Made by a program: the position numbers and the translations under genes. Of a stretch of 50,985 bases of DNA, positions 33,305 to 41,590 are shown one piece after another. Source of the stretch: CAYNYF01 sp964401385 (GTDB lineage: Bacteria; Planctomycetota; Phycisphaerae; SM23-33); NCBI GenBank assembly GCA_964401385.1, contig CAYNYF010000026.1:1-50985 (forward strand), given 5' to 3'. Every line of letters starts with the position of its first letter. Positions within the stretch are counted from its first letter, which is position 1. The notes beneath the pieces are model-generated. The model was not told where the DNA came from and made no database searches. It saw nothing but the letters and a program-made list of their open reading frames with translations.

Positions 33305-33711
33305 TTTCCGTCTCCGCTCTTGTGCTTGAGCATGCGGACCTCGTTTCCCGCTTCATTGTACATCACTTCGTCCATGTAGGCCCGCATGAGCATGATCCCG
33401 CGGCCGGAGGGCTTTTCCAGGTTCTCGTCGACGGTGGGGTCCGGTACCTCGCCGGGATCGAAGCCTTTGCCCTCGTCGGTGACGGTGATGGCCGCTTGCT
33501 CGGCGCCGACGCAACTGGAGACGGTGATCTTCTTGTTGGCGTCGAAGCGGTTGCCGTGCCGGATGGCGTTGCTGAGCGCCTCTTCCAGCGCCAGGCGGAT
33601 CGCAAAGCAGACCTCCGGCCCGTAGCCCTGCGCCTCCGCCCGGCCGAGGACTTCCTCGGCGAGGCCCCGGGCCGCCTCCATATCAGTTGGAATGACAGAC
33701 GTCTGCACCAT
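33301..33711 (-). CDS. Anti-sigma regulatory factor / HATPase (SpoIIAB/RsbW type)
   Basis: A 136-residue GHKL ATPase-fold kinase. The N-box is EEALSNAIRHGN, the G1 box DEGKGFD and the G2 box GRGIMLM. It phosphorylates a STAS partner Ser and binds a target, in classical cases a sigma factor. It sits between two STAS genes. No sigma factor or phosphatase (PP2C/SpoIIE) is in the window, so the partner is elsewhere or the target is not a sigma factor. Confidence 0.92.
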   Translation of the reverse strand: MVQTSVIPTDMEAARGLAEEVLGRAEAQGYGPEVCFAIRLALEEALSNAIRHGNRFDANKKITVSSCVGAEQAAITVTDEGKGFDPGEVPDPTVDENLEKPSGRGIMLMRAYMDEVMYNEAGNEVRMLKHKSGDGK

Positions 33712-33729
33712 ATACGCCGAAGACTTCCA

Positions 33730-34095
33730 CTAGGACGATGCTGCCTCGCGGATGGCCTCCTCGCGGGTGGCGCGAATGCCGAACACCTCGGTCAGGCGGG
33801 TGATCTCGAAGACCTCATGGATGGACGGACGGATGTTGCACAGCCGCAACACGCCTTCCTTGTCCCGAACGCGTTTGTGCAGCGTGATGAGCATTCCCAG
33901 CGCGCTGCTGGACATGTGAGCGACGTTGACGAAATCGAGAACGATCCTGGGCTGGGCGCTCTCGGCGACCAGGGCATACAGTCGCTCGCCGATCTCCGCG
34001 ATGTGCGCCTCGTCGAGGATTTTCTTGTCCACCAGCTCAACGATGCTCACCGGTCCCTGCTGCATCATCTTGAGCCAGCCGGCCGGATCTGTCAT
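33730..34095 (-). CDS. STAS domain protein, first gene of the partner-switch operon
   Basis: A 121-residue STAS domain protein. The loop in which a Ser would be phosphorylated reads VAHMSSSALGMLITLHKRV. It is diverged from the second STAS protein, so the two may bind different partners. Strong AAGGAG lies 8 nt before the ATG, and a sigma70-like promoter is just upstream. The HATPase gene follows after 18 bp. Confidence 0.9.
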   Translation of the reverse strand: MTDPAGWLKMMQQGPVSIVELVDKKILDEAHIAEIGERLYALVAESAQPRIVLDFVNVAHMSSSALGMLITLHKRVRDKEGVLRLCNIRPSIHEVFEITRLTEVFGIRATREEAIREAASS

Positions 34096-34129
34096 CGGTC
34101 TGCTCCTTTTGCAATATCGTTGAAGACAG

Positions 34130-34159
34130 ATGATAAGAAGCGTCGGTCGGCGCTGTCAA
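34130..34159 (-). promoter_or_regulatory. Sigma70-like promoter for the STAS/HATPase/STAS operon
   Basis: On the minus strand TTGACA (34154-34159) and TATCAT (34130-34135) are 18 nt apart. It predicts a start near 34123, so these three genes can be transcribed separately from the upstream kinase gene, whose stop is at 34189. Confidence 0.65.
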
Positions 34160-34188
34160 GGCGGCTTCGAGCAACGGTCACAGCCCGG

Positions 34189-35487
34189 TCAACGGGCCAG
34201 CAGAACGATGTTGACGATGATGCTGACGGCCAGCAGGGCCAGCAGGATGTAGATGGCGGCGTTGTGGTCCGTCGCGGCCAGTTCGCCCGTTTCGTCCGAA
34301 CGCTGGTGCTCGTCCTTGGCCAACGCCGACAGCACGTTGGCGTCGAGCACCTTGCGGACCTGTAGGGGCGGCTCGCCCTGGGCCACCGCCTGGAGGTCGA
34401 GCAGCAGGTCCTTGGTGGAGGCGTAGCGGTCTTCCGGGCGCTTGGCCATCATCACCTCCACCACCTCCCCCAGGCCCACCGACAGCGAGGGGTTGATGTG
34501 GTCGGGCGGCGTCAGCGGCTCCTTCAGGTGCTTGTGCATGACCGCCGCCGGCGAGGGGGCGTCGAAAGGCACGCGCCCGGTGACCAGGTGATACAGCGTT
34601 GCCCCCAGCCCGTAGATGTCCGCCCGGAAATCGATGTCCACTTCGCCGCGGATCTGCTCGGGGGCGATGTAGTAGGGCGTTCCGAAGGCCCTGCCGGCCT
34701 CGGCCTGGGCGGTCTGCTGGTCGGCCGCCAGCCGGGCCAGACCCATGTCCGCCAGCTTGGCCACGCCGTCCTTGGTGATCATGATGTTCTTGGGCTTCAC
34801 GTCGCGGTGGATGAGCCCGCGCTCGTGGGCGTGGACCAGGGCGCGGGCGATCTGCAAGACGACGTGCAAGGCTTCGGCCTCGGGGAAGACCTTGCCCTTG
34901 GCCAGCTCGTCGTAGAGGGCGTGGCCCTCGACGTACTCCATGACGAAGTAGTGATAGCCCCCGACCTCGCCGACGTCGATGGCCTGAACGATGTTGGGAT
35001 GGTTCAGCTTGGCGGCGGCCTGGCCTTCCTTGTAGAAGCGCTCGACGTATTCGGGGTTCTCGCTGTAGCGCTTGTACAGGACCTTGACGGCGACCAGGCG
35101 ATTCAGGCTCAACTGCTTGGCCTTGAAGACCGTCGCCATCGCCCCCGAGCCAATATGCGAGATGAGCCGGTAGCCGGGAATCTGCGTGGCCGGGCCGGAT
35201 ACCTCCAGCGTCTCCGCCACGCGCTGAAGCTGCCGCTGGGTGAGCACGTCCTTTTCCACCAGCAGCTCCGCCAGCGACTTCGAGACGTTCTCCGATGCCA
35301 GGCGCTTCTGCTCGGCCGTGCACTCGGCCACGTCGCTGGCGGTGGCGAGGTTCTTGTCCATCACCAGCCGGCCCAGCTCGGTATCAGAAAAGGCGGCGGC
35401 GAGCTCCAGGCGCGGCCCGCCCGCCTGCGGCGAACGGGCGGCCGCTTCGCCCCTGGCGAACTCATCCTTGGATTGATTATTGCCCAA
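34189..35487 (-). CDS. Membrane Ser/Thr protein kinase with T2SSE-N-like N-terminus
   Basis: A 432-residue Hanks-type kinase. Residues about 30-95 (ELGRLVMDKNLATASDVAEC, LAELLVEKDVLTQRQLQRV) resemble the N-terminal helical domain of type II secretion ATPases. The kinase domain (about 100-370) has GSGAMATVFKAKQ (glycine loop), VAVKVL (Lys), HRDVKPKNIM, and a DMG variant of the DFG motif in KLADMGLARL. IAPEQIRG follows. One transmembrane segment is at the C-terminus (IYILLALLAVSIIVNIVLLA), so the catalytic domain is cytosolic. The start is TTG (GAGGT upstream); no in-frame ATG is available. Next to the STAS/HATPase operon it may feed into the same regulatory pathway. Confidence 0.9.
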   Translation of the reverse strand: MGNNQSKDEFARGEAAARSPQAGGPRLELAAAFSDTELGRLVMDKNLATASDVAECTAEQKRLASENVSKSLAELLVEKDVLTQRQLQRVAETLEVSGPATQIPGYRLISHIGSGAMATVFKAKQLSLNRLVAVKVLYKRYSENPEYVERFYKEGQAAAKLNHPNIVQAIDVGEVGGYHYFVMEYVEGHALYDELAKGKVFPEAEALHVVLQIARALVHAHERGLIHRDVKPKNIMITKDGVAKLADMGLARLAADQQTAQAEAGRAFGTPYYIAPEQIRGEVDIDFRADIYGLGATLYHLVTGRVPFDAPSPAAVMHKHLKEPLTPPDHINPSLSVGLGEVVEVMMAKRPEDRYASTKDLLLDLQAVAQGEPPLQVRKVLDANVLSALAKDEHQRSDETGELAATDHNAAIYILLALLAVSIIVNIVLLAR

Positions 35488-35774
35488 GCCTCATACCTCG
35501 AATGTTCTCTGGAGGCGGCGCCTGCCGGCCGTCCCCGCCAATGGCCCGGAGAAGACAACAGGCCGCCAAGTCCTCAAGATCGCCTCTGATCCCAACCCGT
35601 CGACATCGAAGAACTGCTGTGCCTTGACGGCTTGGCCCACGGCGCGTCGGAAAGGTCGCCTGTCCATACCTTCCGCGGGGCGAGGCGTCAAGTCCGATCT
35701 TCCCGCGCCGGCCGCCCGCACGCGTCCTCGCCTCTTCGCTCTGTACAAACATTCCTGTGACCAGCTTAGACAAG

Positions 35775-36902
35775 TCAGGCTCGATACACCCACTGGGGGC
35801 CCAACTGCTCCAGAAAATGCCCGTTTTCAAACAGCCATCGCCGGACGTCCCAGCAGAGGTGGCACTTGCCGGCGTAGCCGCCGGGCCGGGGGCGATAGCC
35901 GCACCTTTCCGCCGCCGCCATCAGCGCCACCGGGCCGAACCGCGCCAGAGTCCTTACTACGTCCAGATCGAGGCGTCCGCCGGCGGCGTTTGGAATTTCT
36001 TCGGCCTCTTGGCGGCGGGCGGACCGGCCGTGGGTAACCCCGCCTATATCGGCAAAACGCGCTGCGAGGGCCTGCCAAATCCTGGGGATGGAGGATTCAC
36101 TTGTGCTGCGTCCCAGGATGATGCCGGCGCAGGTGCCGGGGAAAATGATCCCCTCTCCGTCGACGTGCACGTGTCGCGACCGGAGCAGCCGCTGCTTGCA
36201 GGCGCTGCCGGCGAATTCCTCGGCGGGGCGAAGCGGCAGGAACCCGGCAAGCTCATCGGCCGCACGCCCGGTGAGGCGGTCCCGCCCCTTTTGGGCGTAG
36301 GCCGCGAACGTCGAGCGCCTCTCCGTCGGCGTCAGGCGGTCGGTGTCGAACCCCTCGGCCAGCCAGTCGCGCCAGCGGACGCGAACGCGGTCAGGGCCTA
36401 AAATCTCCCCGCCCAGTCGCGCCGCCAGGCGAACGCGCTGTATGGGCACGAACTGCTGATGGTACGGGTCGGCCGAGATGGTCAGCCGGCCCATGCCCGC
36501 CTCATCCAGCGCCGCCAGGCGGTCGCGAACGGTCCGGGCGTCGCTGGCCCAGAAGGCATTGGTCTCGACCGCCTCCAGCGGGCCCAAGTGCTGCCGCCGG
36601 GCCCGGCGGGCCAGCTCGATCAGCGTCGGCCAGCGCCCGAAGGGCTCGCCGCCGCCGATGTGGATGCGGCAGCCGTGTATCGAGGCGGACTGCAATCCGG
36701 CCCAGATGGTCAGAGCGTCTTCCACGCTCATGTCGCCGCCGGCCGACGGCGCCCCGCACAGGTAACAACTGGCGCAGCGCGCGTTACACCAGTACGTCAG
36801 CAGCAGCCCGGCAAACGTCCAGTACTTCACCGGCATGGGCGCGACCGACGAAGACGATTTGGCCCGTTTGGGCCGTCCCCTGGACCTTTCCGCCCTCACC
36901 AT
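35775..36902 (-). CDS. Radical SAM protein with extra Cys-rich tail
   Basis: A 375-residue radical SAM enzyme. The CxxxCxxC cluster motif is WCNARCASCYLC (Cys39, Cys43, Cys46). The barrel continues with GCRIHIGGGEPFGRWPTLIELA (GGEP motif), VETNAFWASDART, and MGRLTISADPYHQQFVP. C-terminal Cys residues (SACKQR, PGTCAG, CGY, GKCHLCW) could hold a second cluster, as in SPASM/twitch-type maturases. The ATG at 36902 is divergent from the GGCT/amidoligase gene with 126 bp between; no strong SD is seen. Substrate unknown; peptide or small-molecule modification is plausible. The 287-bp gap downstream (35488-35774) holds nothing I recognise. Confidence 0.85.
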   Translation of the reverse strand: MVRAERSRGRPKRAKSSSSVAPMPVKYWTFAGLLLTYWCNARCASCYLCGAPSAGGDMSVEDALTIWAGLQSASIHGCRIHIGGGEPFGRWPTLIELARRARRQHLGPLEAVETNAFWASDARTVRDRLAALDEAGMGRLTISADPYHQQFVPIQRVRLAARLGGEILGPDRVRVRWRDWLAEGFDTDRLTPTERRSTFAAYAQKGRDRLTGRAADELAGFLPLRPAEEFAGSACKQRLLRSRHVHVDGEGIIFPGTCAGIILGRSTSESSIPRIWQALAARFADIGGVTHGRSARRQEAEEIPNAAGGRLDLDVVRTLARFGPVALMAAAERCGYRPRPGGYAGKCHLCWDVRRWLFENGHFLEQLGPQWVYRA

Positions 36903-37028
36903 GTCGGCATTGTACCGCGCGGAAAAGCGCCCAATCGGCCGAAAATCGCCGCCGCCGCGCCGGCGGGGCTGAGATATTCCGCCCCGCAGGCAATGTGCGC
37001 CCCGCCGCGGCCAAGGTAGAATAATGGG

Positions 37029-39026
37029 GTGATGAAAGCAGCGGACGCAAGCGGGCCAACCCGGAAGGGACGGGCCAAGCCGTTTCACCTTTTCGCGTAC
37101 GGGACGCTGTGCCTGCCGACGGTCTTCCGGGCGGTGCTCGGGGTGCGGCTGGTCAAGAAGCCCGCCGAGGCCGACGGCCACACCAGCTTCCTGGCGCGAG
37201 AGGCCGTGCTCGCCGGCTTCAAGAAGATCTCGCCCGACCGGACGTACCTGTACGCGGTTCCCCAGGCCAACGAGCGCATCCGCGGGTTCGTGGTCGGCCC
37301 GCTGCCGCCGGAATGCCTGTCGGCCCTGCACCGCTACGAAGGGCGGAACTACCGGCAGGTGCGGGTGAAGGTTCTCACCGCCGACGGGCCGGTGAGGGCG
37401 GTCGCCTTCGTCGGGAACATGGACGAGCTGTCGCACTCCCTCGGATGGGAGTTCCACGATCATCTCAAGCAGGAGGTGCTGCTGCGGCGGAAGATCGACA
37501 AGGCCCTGCGCGAAGACGAGATCTCGCGTCTGAACACCACCGAGGAGACGACGCGCCGCGCCTTGAGCGAGCTGCACGGCCTGACCATCCGCGACCTGAT
37601 CCGCCGCCACTTCGATGCCGGCGGCATCAGCACCTTCGCCATTCGCCAGGCCATTCAGCACGAGCCCCTGCGCGACTTCCACGAGGCCCTCTCCGAGGCC
37701 GGCGTCCGCCGGCTGGTGCCGAACTACCTGACGATGCTGGTCCGGCAGGTGATGTTCAACCAAGTCGAGGACCGCATCCGGGACGAGTTCCGCTACGAGC
37801 TGGACCGGATGCAGGTGGCGGAGAAGTTTTACGAGCGGACGATCTCGGCCCTGGCGGCGCTTCGGTTTCTCAACGCGCAGCGCGGGCTGCTGCACCTGCT
37901 GGCCGGCGACGCGCTGGTGGACCTGCCGTGGGAGTCTCACTCGCTGATCGACTACATCCGCTGGGCGGTGCTGACGGCCGACGCCATCTACGAGCCCGCC
38001 TGGGCCGAGTGGGAGATCCGCTACATCCGCGAGCACATGGGCAAGGGATACATCCCGCTCGGGGCCGAATTGGAATTCTCCAACATCGGCCACGACGTCA
38101 TCCGCGACCCGGCCGCCAAGGAGCACCACGACCTCACGTATGACGGGTTCCTGTACTTTCGCGATTTCGGTCTGGACATCCTGACCTGGAAGCTGGGTGG
38201 GCACATCGACGACCATTACGTCAAGAGCTCCCAGCGCCGACGCCGCGGGTTCTTCGAGCTGGCCTTTGGCTCCCTGTCGGTCGAGGCCGACATCTCCAAG
38301 CCGATCACCGACGACCCCTGGCTGCTGAACCAGATCATTCACGCGGCCGCGGACTTCTACAACGTCTCCCCGCACAGCGTGCACATTTCGCTACAGCTTC
38401 GCTCATCCAACCGCCCGGTGCGGGATCGCCCGCTGCCGCTGAGCGTGATGAAATGCCTGTTCGTGCTGGGCGGTGACCCCGTTCGCCGCAGCGACGGATC
38501 GATGCAGGTGATCCGCCTTTGCAGCGAGGAGATCATCCGCAATAAGCCGTCGATGCAGATGCTCTTCAGCGAGACCGAGCGCCGCCGCAGCGCCGACCAC
38601 GACACCGAGGTGCCGGCCAGTCGCGGGCGATGGGTCCAGCAGTTCAAGTTCCTCCGCCTCAGCCGGGAGGTCAACTACGAGCCGATCATCGCCGCCCTGA
38701 AAGGGCTCCAGATTCACTTCAAGCCCGGCAGCTTCCTGACGGCCTCGCAGTTTGAGTCCAACCCGGCCCTGCGGGAGCTGTTCGAGGAACTCCGCCGCTG
38801 GGGCACGGCGGCCGAGCCGCTCACGCAAGCCGAGATCGAGGAGTTCCTGGACGGCGTGCACGAGGGTCTGACGCGAGAGAATCGGGGCCGACCGGCCCAC
38901 GGCCTGGCGTACATCGCCTACTGCCTGTCTCTTCTGCGGGCGGAGCTGAACGCCTTCAACGAACTCGTCTCGCAAACATCCGCCCCGGCGAAGGCGGAAG
39001 AGAAATCCGGCTCGGCGACCCCGTAA
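37029..39026 (+). CDS. GGCT-like cyclotransferase domain fused to putative amidoligase-like domain
   Basis: A 665-residue protein. Residues about 19-135 are a gamma-glutamylcyclotransferase (AIG2-like) domain: LFAYGTL motif near 24-27 and LHRYEGRNYRQVRVKV with the candidate catalytic Glu104. A helical region follows (150-335). Residues 340-470 show LGAELEF (Glu347 and Glu349), then a FFELAFGSLSVEADISKP pattern and HSVHISLQL (His449, His452), which resembles carboxylate-amine ligases of the GCS/amidoligase type (ELEF/HxH). The remainder is helical. GGCT and amidoligases are known to occur together in gene clusters, but this fusion is not one I can match to a named protein. The gene is divergent from the radical SAM gene; GTG at 37029 and ATG at 37032 are both possible starts. 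Confidence 0.7.
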   Translation: MMKAADASGPTRKGRAKPFHLFAYGTLCLPTVFRAVLGVRLVKKPAEADGHTSFLAREAVLAGFKKISPDRTYLYAVPQANERIRGFVVGPLPPECLSALHRYEGRNYRQVRVKVLTADGPVRAVAFVGNMDELSHSLGWEFHDHLKQEVLLRRKIDKALREDEISRLNTTEETTRRALSELHGLTIRDLIRRHFDAGGISTFAIRQAIQHEPLRDFHEALSEAGVRRLVPNYLTMLVRQVMFNQVEDRIRDEFRYELDRMQVAEKFYERTISALAALRFLNAQRGLLHLLAGDALVDLPWESHSLIDYIRWAVLTADAIYEPAWAEWEIRYIREHMGKGYIPLGAELEFSNIGHDVIRDPAAKEHHDLTYDGFLYFRDFGLDILTWKLGGHIDDHYVKSSQRRRRGFFELAFGSLSVEADISKPITDDPWLLNQIIHAAADFYNVSPHSVHISLQLRSSNRPVRDRPLPLSVMKCLFVLGGDPVRRSDGSMQVIRLCSEEIIRNKPSMQMLFSETERRRSADHDTEVPASRGRWVQQFKFLRLSREVNYEPIIAALKGLQIHFKPGSFLTASQFESNPALRELFEELRRWGTAAEPLTQAEIEEFLDGVHEGLTRENRGRPAHGLAYIAYCLSLLRAELNAFNELVSQTSAPAKAEEKSGSATP

Positions 39027-39047
39027 GCGCTCTGGTGCTCGCGCGAA

Positions 39048-40589
39048 TCAAGAGCCCTTTTGCGTGGTCGCGGGCTTCGCCCCGCCCGGCCGCGGCGAGG
39101 GCGGCTGGGATAAGCCGCTCAGAAGATATTCCGCGTAGGCGCGATAAACCTCGTCGCGGGCAAGCTTCTTCAGCACCCTGGCGTGGGCGAGGGCCTGCTG
39201 CGTTTGGCCTCGGCTCGCCCAGACGAACGCGGCCAGGTACACCAGCGACGCCTCCCGCTCCTTGGCGATGCGCTTCTCAAGCCGGGTGAGCTGGCGATCG
39301 ACCAGTCGCTTTCCCAGCAGTCCATCCAGGTTCAGGCCGGTCCTCTTCAGCACGGGGAAGCGCTTCATGGCGCCGCGGAGCTGGACCGCGCTGGAGCGCG
39401 GCTCGTCGGCGGCGAACAGCGCCGCCGCCCGGCCCACATACGCCCGAGGGTCGGTGCGGTTCAGGATGACAGCCAGCTCGTAGTGCGTGGCGGCCTTGTA
39501 ATGCCTGCCTTCCGCGAGGGCCTTCTTGGCCGCCGACATGTTCCGGTTGTACATGTCGCGGCCCCGGGCGGTGAGCTCGCGGAGCATGAGTCGCCCCCGG
39601 GCGTCCTCGAGGGCCTGCTTTGACCTCTCCTCGGCAAGGCTGGGCGGCTGCTGGGGGGATTCGACTTGTTCCGTTTCGTCCGCCGACGGTTCTTTCGGCC
39701 TGGCCTGGCCGGCTGGTTCTGCCGCCTTCCTGCGGGCCTCCTCCGCCGCCATCCGCTGCGATTCCAGCAGGATTTCCAGGAGGACGTCCTGTTCGGTCTG
39801 CGGCAGTTGCCCGGCGGGCGGTTGTTCCTGGACGGGCGGAGCCGGCTGCCGGGGAAGACCCGTCTGGCCCATCGGCTCGATGGGCTCGCCGGCCGGGCGC
39901 TGCCCTTCGGCGGCCTGCTGCTCGGACAGCTCCTCGGCCAAACGCTGCCCGTCCCGCCGGCTGAGCACGCCGAAGAGGGCGCTGGCTGCCGGCCGGACCA
40001 CACTCAGCTCGGCCAGCAGATCGCGCGACGATGGCACAGACGGCGGCTCCAGCGGCCCGATGAGCGGATTGACCCTGAGCCTCTCGCCCAGACTGCCGGC
40101 CACCGGCTTGTACGCCTCGACGGTGGAGTCGCGGAGCGGACGAGCCGCTTGTCTGGGAATGTAATCCGGAACCGGCGTGGATGTCCCCGGGAGGGTAAGC
40201 CCGCCGGCGATGGCCGACGTGCCCACCACCGTTCGTTCGGGAGAGAAGAAGGTGCTCGGCCCGTACATCCTGCCCGAAAGGATGCGGTCCAGTCCGGCAG
40301 AGCCGCGGATAAAGTCGTCCATCGCCGCCGACGGAACGTCGAGGCGGAACTGATCGGACCCGACGTAGCCCACGTCCGCACGGAACTGAAAGCCGCCGGT
40401 GACTTGTCCGGTGACGTACAGATTACCGTCGATGGCCCGATTCGCCTGCCGCACGCTGTTGTAGCGTCCGCTGCCGATGAGGTAGTTGGCGTCCAGCGCC
40501 CGGCCGTAGCGGAGCTGCCGGACCTGCCCAGCGGCCACGCCGGTCAGGACCGCGATGACGCCCGCCGCCAAATGCCAGGATAGCTTCAT
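39048..40589 (-). CDS. Secreted protein with low-complexity and TPR-like segments
   Basis: A 513-residue exported protein, not recognised. A signal peptide (LAAGVIAVLTGVAAG) precedes a beta-rich domain (20-140) with repeats such as LYVTGQVTGGFQFRADVGYVG. A Pro/Gln/Glu-rich linker (240-330) leads to a C-terminal helical TPR-like region (AKKALAEGRHYKAATHYELAVILNRTDPRAYVGRAAAL; QTQQALAHARVLKKLARDEV). A periplasmic scaffolding role is plausible but unproven. Upstream lies a 400-bp gap. Confidence 0.7.
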   Translation of the reverse strand: MKLSWHLAAGVIAVLTGVAAGQVRQLRYGRALDANYLIGSGRYNSVRQANRAIDGNLYVTGQVTGGFQFRADVGYVGSDQFRLDVPSAAMDDFIRGSAGLDRILSGRMYGPSTFFSPERTVVGTSAIAGGLTLPGTSTPVPDYIPRQAARPLRDSTVEAYKPVAGSLGERLRVNPLIGPLEPPSVPSSRDLLAELSVVRPAASALFGVLSRRDGQRLAEELSEQQAAEGQRPAGEPIEPMGQTGLPRQPAPPVQEQPPAGQLPQTEQDVLLEILLESQRMAAEEARRKAAEPAGQARPKEPSADETEQVESPQQPPSLAEERSKQALEDARGRLMLRELTARGRDMYNRNMSAAKKALAEGRHYKAATHYELAVILNRTDPRAYVGRAAALFAADEPRSSAVQLRGAMKRFPVLKRTGLNLDGLLGKRLVDRQLTRLEKRIAKEREASLVYLAAFVWASRGQTQQALAHARVLKKLARDEVYRAYAEYLLSGLSQPPSPRPGGAKPATTQKGS

Positions 40590-40989
40590 GCCCGCCGTTT
40601 CCTACGAGCCGTCGCCGGGGTCTGCCGGCGCGGCATCCCGCGCTGCGGTCTCCTGATCGTCCCTCTGGCCGGCCGGGCCTCTGTGCAGGTACCTGCTTCT
40701 CCCGTACAGTCGCTCGTTCTCTATGCAGTCGCGCCACTTACGACGGTGCGGACTGCCGCCGCGCCGGGCTGCCGGGCGGACCCGCCCATGCGTTTCACGG
40801 GACTTGCGCACTTCATTATCTCCCGTGCTGAAGCCGATTTCAAGACACACTCCACCTACATTATACGTCCGCTATTCAGCATCGGCTCACCCGGCCGGCC
40901 TAATGAGGTACAACATCGCTGTCCTCGGCGGACCCCCGGATTCACCGGGCGGGGTGGGGTGTGCCTGGCCGGCCGGGGTTGATGCCGGC
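40590..40989. other. 400-bp intergenic region, AT-rich centre
   Basis: No gene can be supported here. The stretch 40700-40890 is less GC-rich than its surroundings. On the minus strand TATAAT at 40860-40865 is a perfect -10 hexamer but lacks a clear -35 17 nt upstream. An 82-codon open frame (40602-40850, GTG start) begins just downstream of that hexamer; it is Arg-rich and unlike a known protein, so I do not call it a gene. Likely the leader and promoter region of the secreted protein gene at 39048-40589. Confidence 0.5.
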
Positions 40990-41574
40990 TTACGGGCCGG
41001 GCCGGACGCGATACAGCCTGGCCACGGCCGGCCAGCCGGAGCGGAGGTAATCGATCAGGCTCCAGAGGGTCACGGCAATGACGCAGGTCGCCACAATGGC
41101 TTTGCCCATGCCCGCCCAGGCTGGCATGCCCCCGGCCAGCAGGACGATCGCGATCAGCCCCGCGCCCTGGACGACGGCCTTCAGCTTGCCGCTGGTCCGG
41201 GCAGAGACGGACTGACCCGTCAAGGCCAGAACCGTCCGCAAATACGCCACCACCAGGTCGCGCCCGGCCATCACCAGCGGCACCGCCAGCGACACCCACC
41301 CGGCCAGCGCGGCCGTGAAGTACATCGTCAGCCGCGAAAGGGAGTCACACAGCGGATCCAGCAGGCCCCCCAGCCGGCTGACGGTCCGGCCGCGGCGGGC
41401 GGCCATGCCGTCCAAAAGGTCTGTCAGTTCCGCGGCCCCGCCCACGGCCAGCACGACGGCCATCCAGCCCGGCGACAGCATCTCCCCGCCGCCGGCCCGC
41501 CGCGCAGCCACCACGCACGCGGCAAAGCCCGCCGCCAGCACCAACCGCCCCAGCGTCAGCATATAGGCCAACAT
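40990..41574 (-). CDS. CDP-alcohol phosphatidyltransferase
   Basis: A 194-residue membrane enzyme. The CDP-alcohol motif is complete: LTDLLDGMAARRGRTVSRLG then GLLDPLCDSLSR, that is DxxDGxxAR(8)GxxxDxxxD. Four to six hydrophobic segments flank it. Such enzymes make phospholipid head groups from CDP-diacylglycerol (PgsA, PssA and others); the substrate alcohol cannot be told apart here. The start is set to the ATG at 41574, which gives the usual length; an open frame further upstream overlaps the aldo/keto reductase. It lies downstream of the reductase by 16 bp on the same strand. Confidence 0.85.
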   Translation of the reverse strand: MLAYMLTLGRLVLAAGFAACVVAARRAGGGEMLSPGWMAVVLAVGGAAELTDLLDGMAARRGRTVSRLGGLLDPLCDSLSRLTMYFTAALAGWVSLAVPLVMAGRDLVVAYLRTVLALTGQSVSARTSGKLKAVVQGAGLIAIVLLAGGMPAWAGMGKAIVATCVIAVTLWSLIDYLRSGWPAVARLYRVRPGP

Positions 41575-41590
41575 GGCAGAAGAGAGAACC

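Noticed and set aside
35488..35774. Possible small gene between the kinase and the radical SAM gene.
   Set aside because: Open frames here have no ribosome-binding site and no recognisable protein features.
36903..37028. Precursor peptide gene next to the radical SAM gene.
   Set aside because: The 126-bp gap has no open frame with a ribosome-binding site and a Cys-rich or otherwise RiPP-like core.
36903..38384. Extension of the radical SAM frame to 38384.
   Set aside because: It overlaps the GGCT/amidoligase gene in antisense and lacks homology; MVRAERS at 36902 is the first plausible start.
40602..40850. Arg-rich 82-codon frame before the secreted protein gene.
   Set aside because: No known match, odd composition and a GTG start nearly at the predicted transcript start; kept only as part of the intergenic description.
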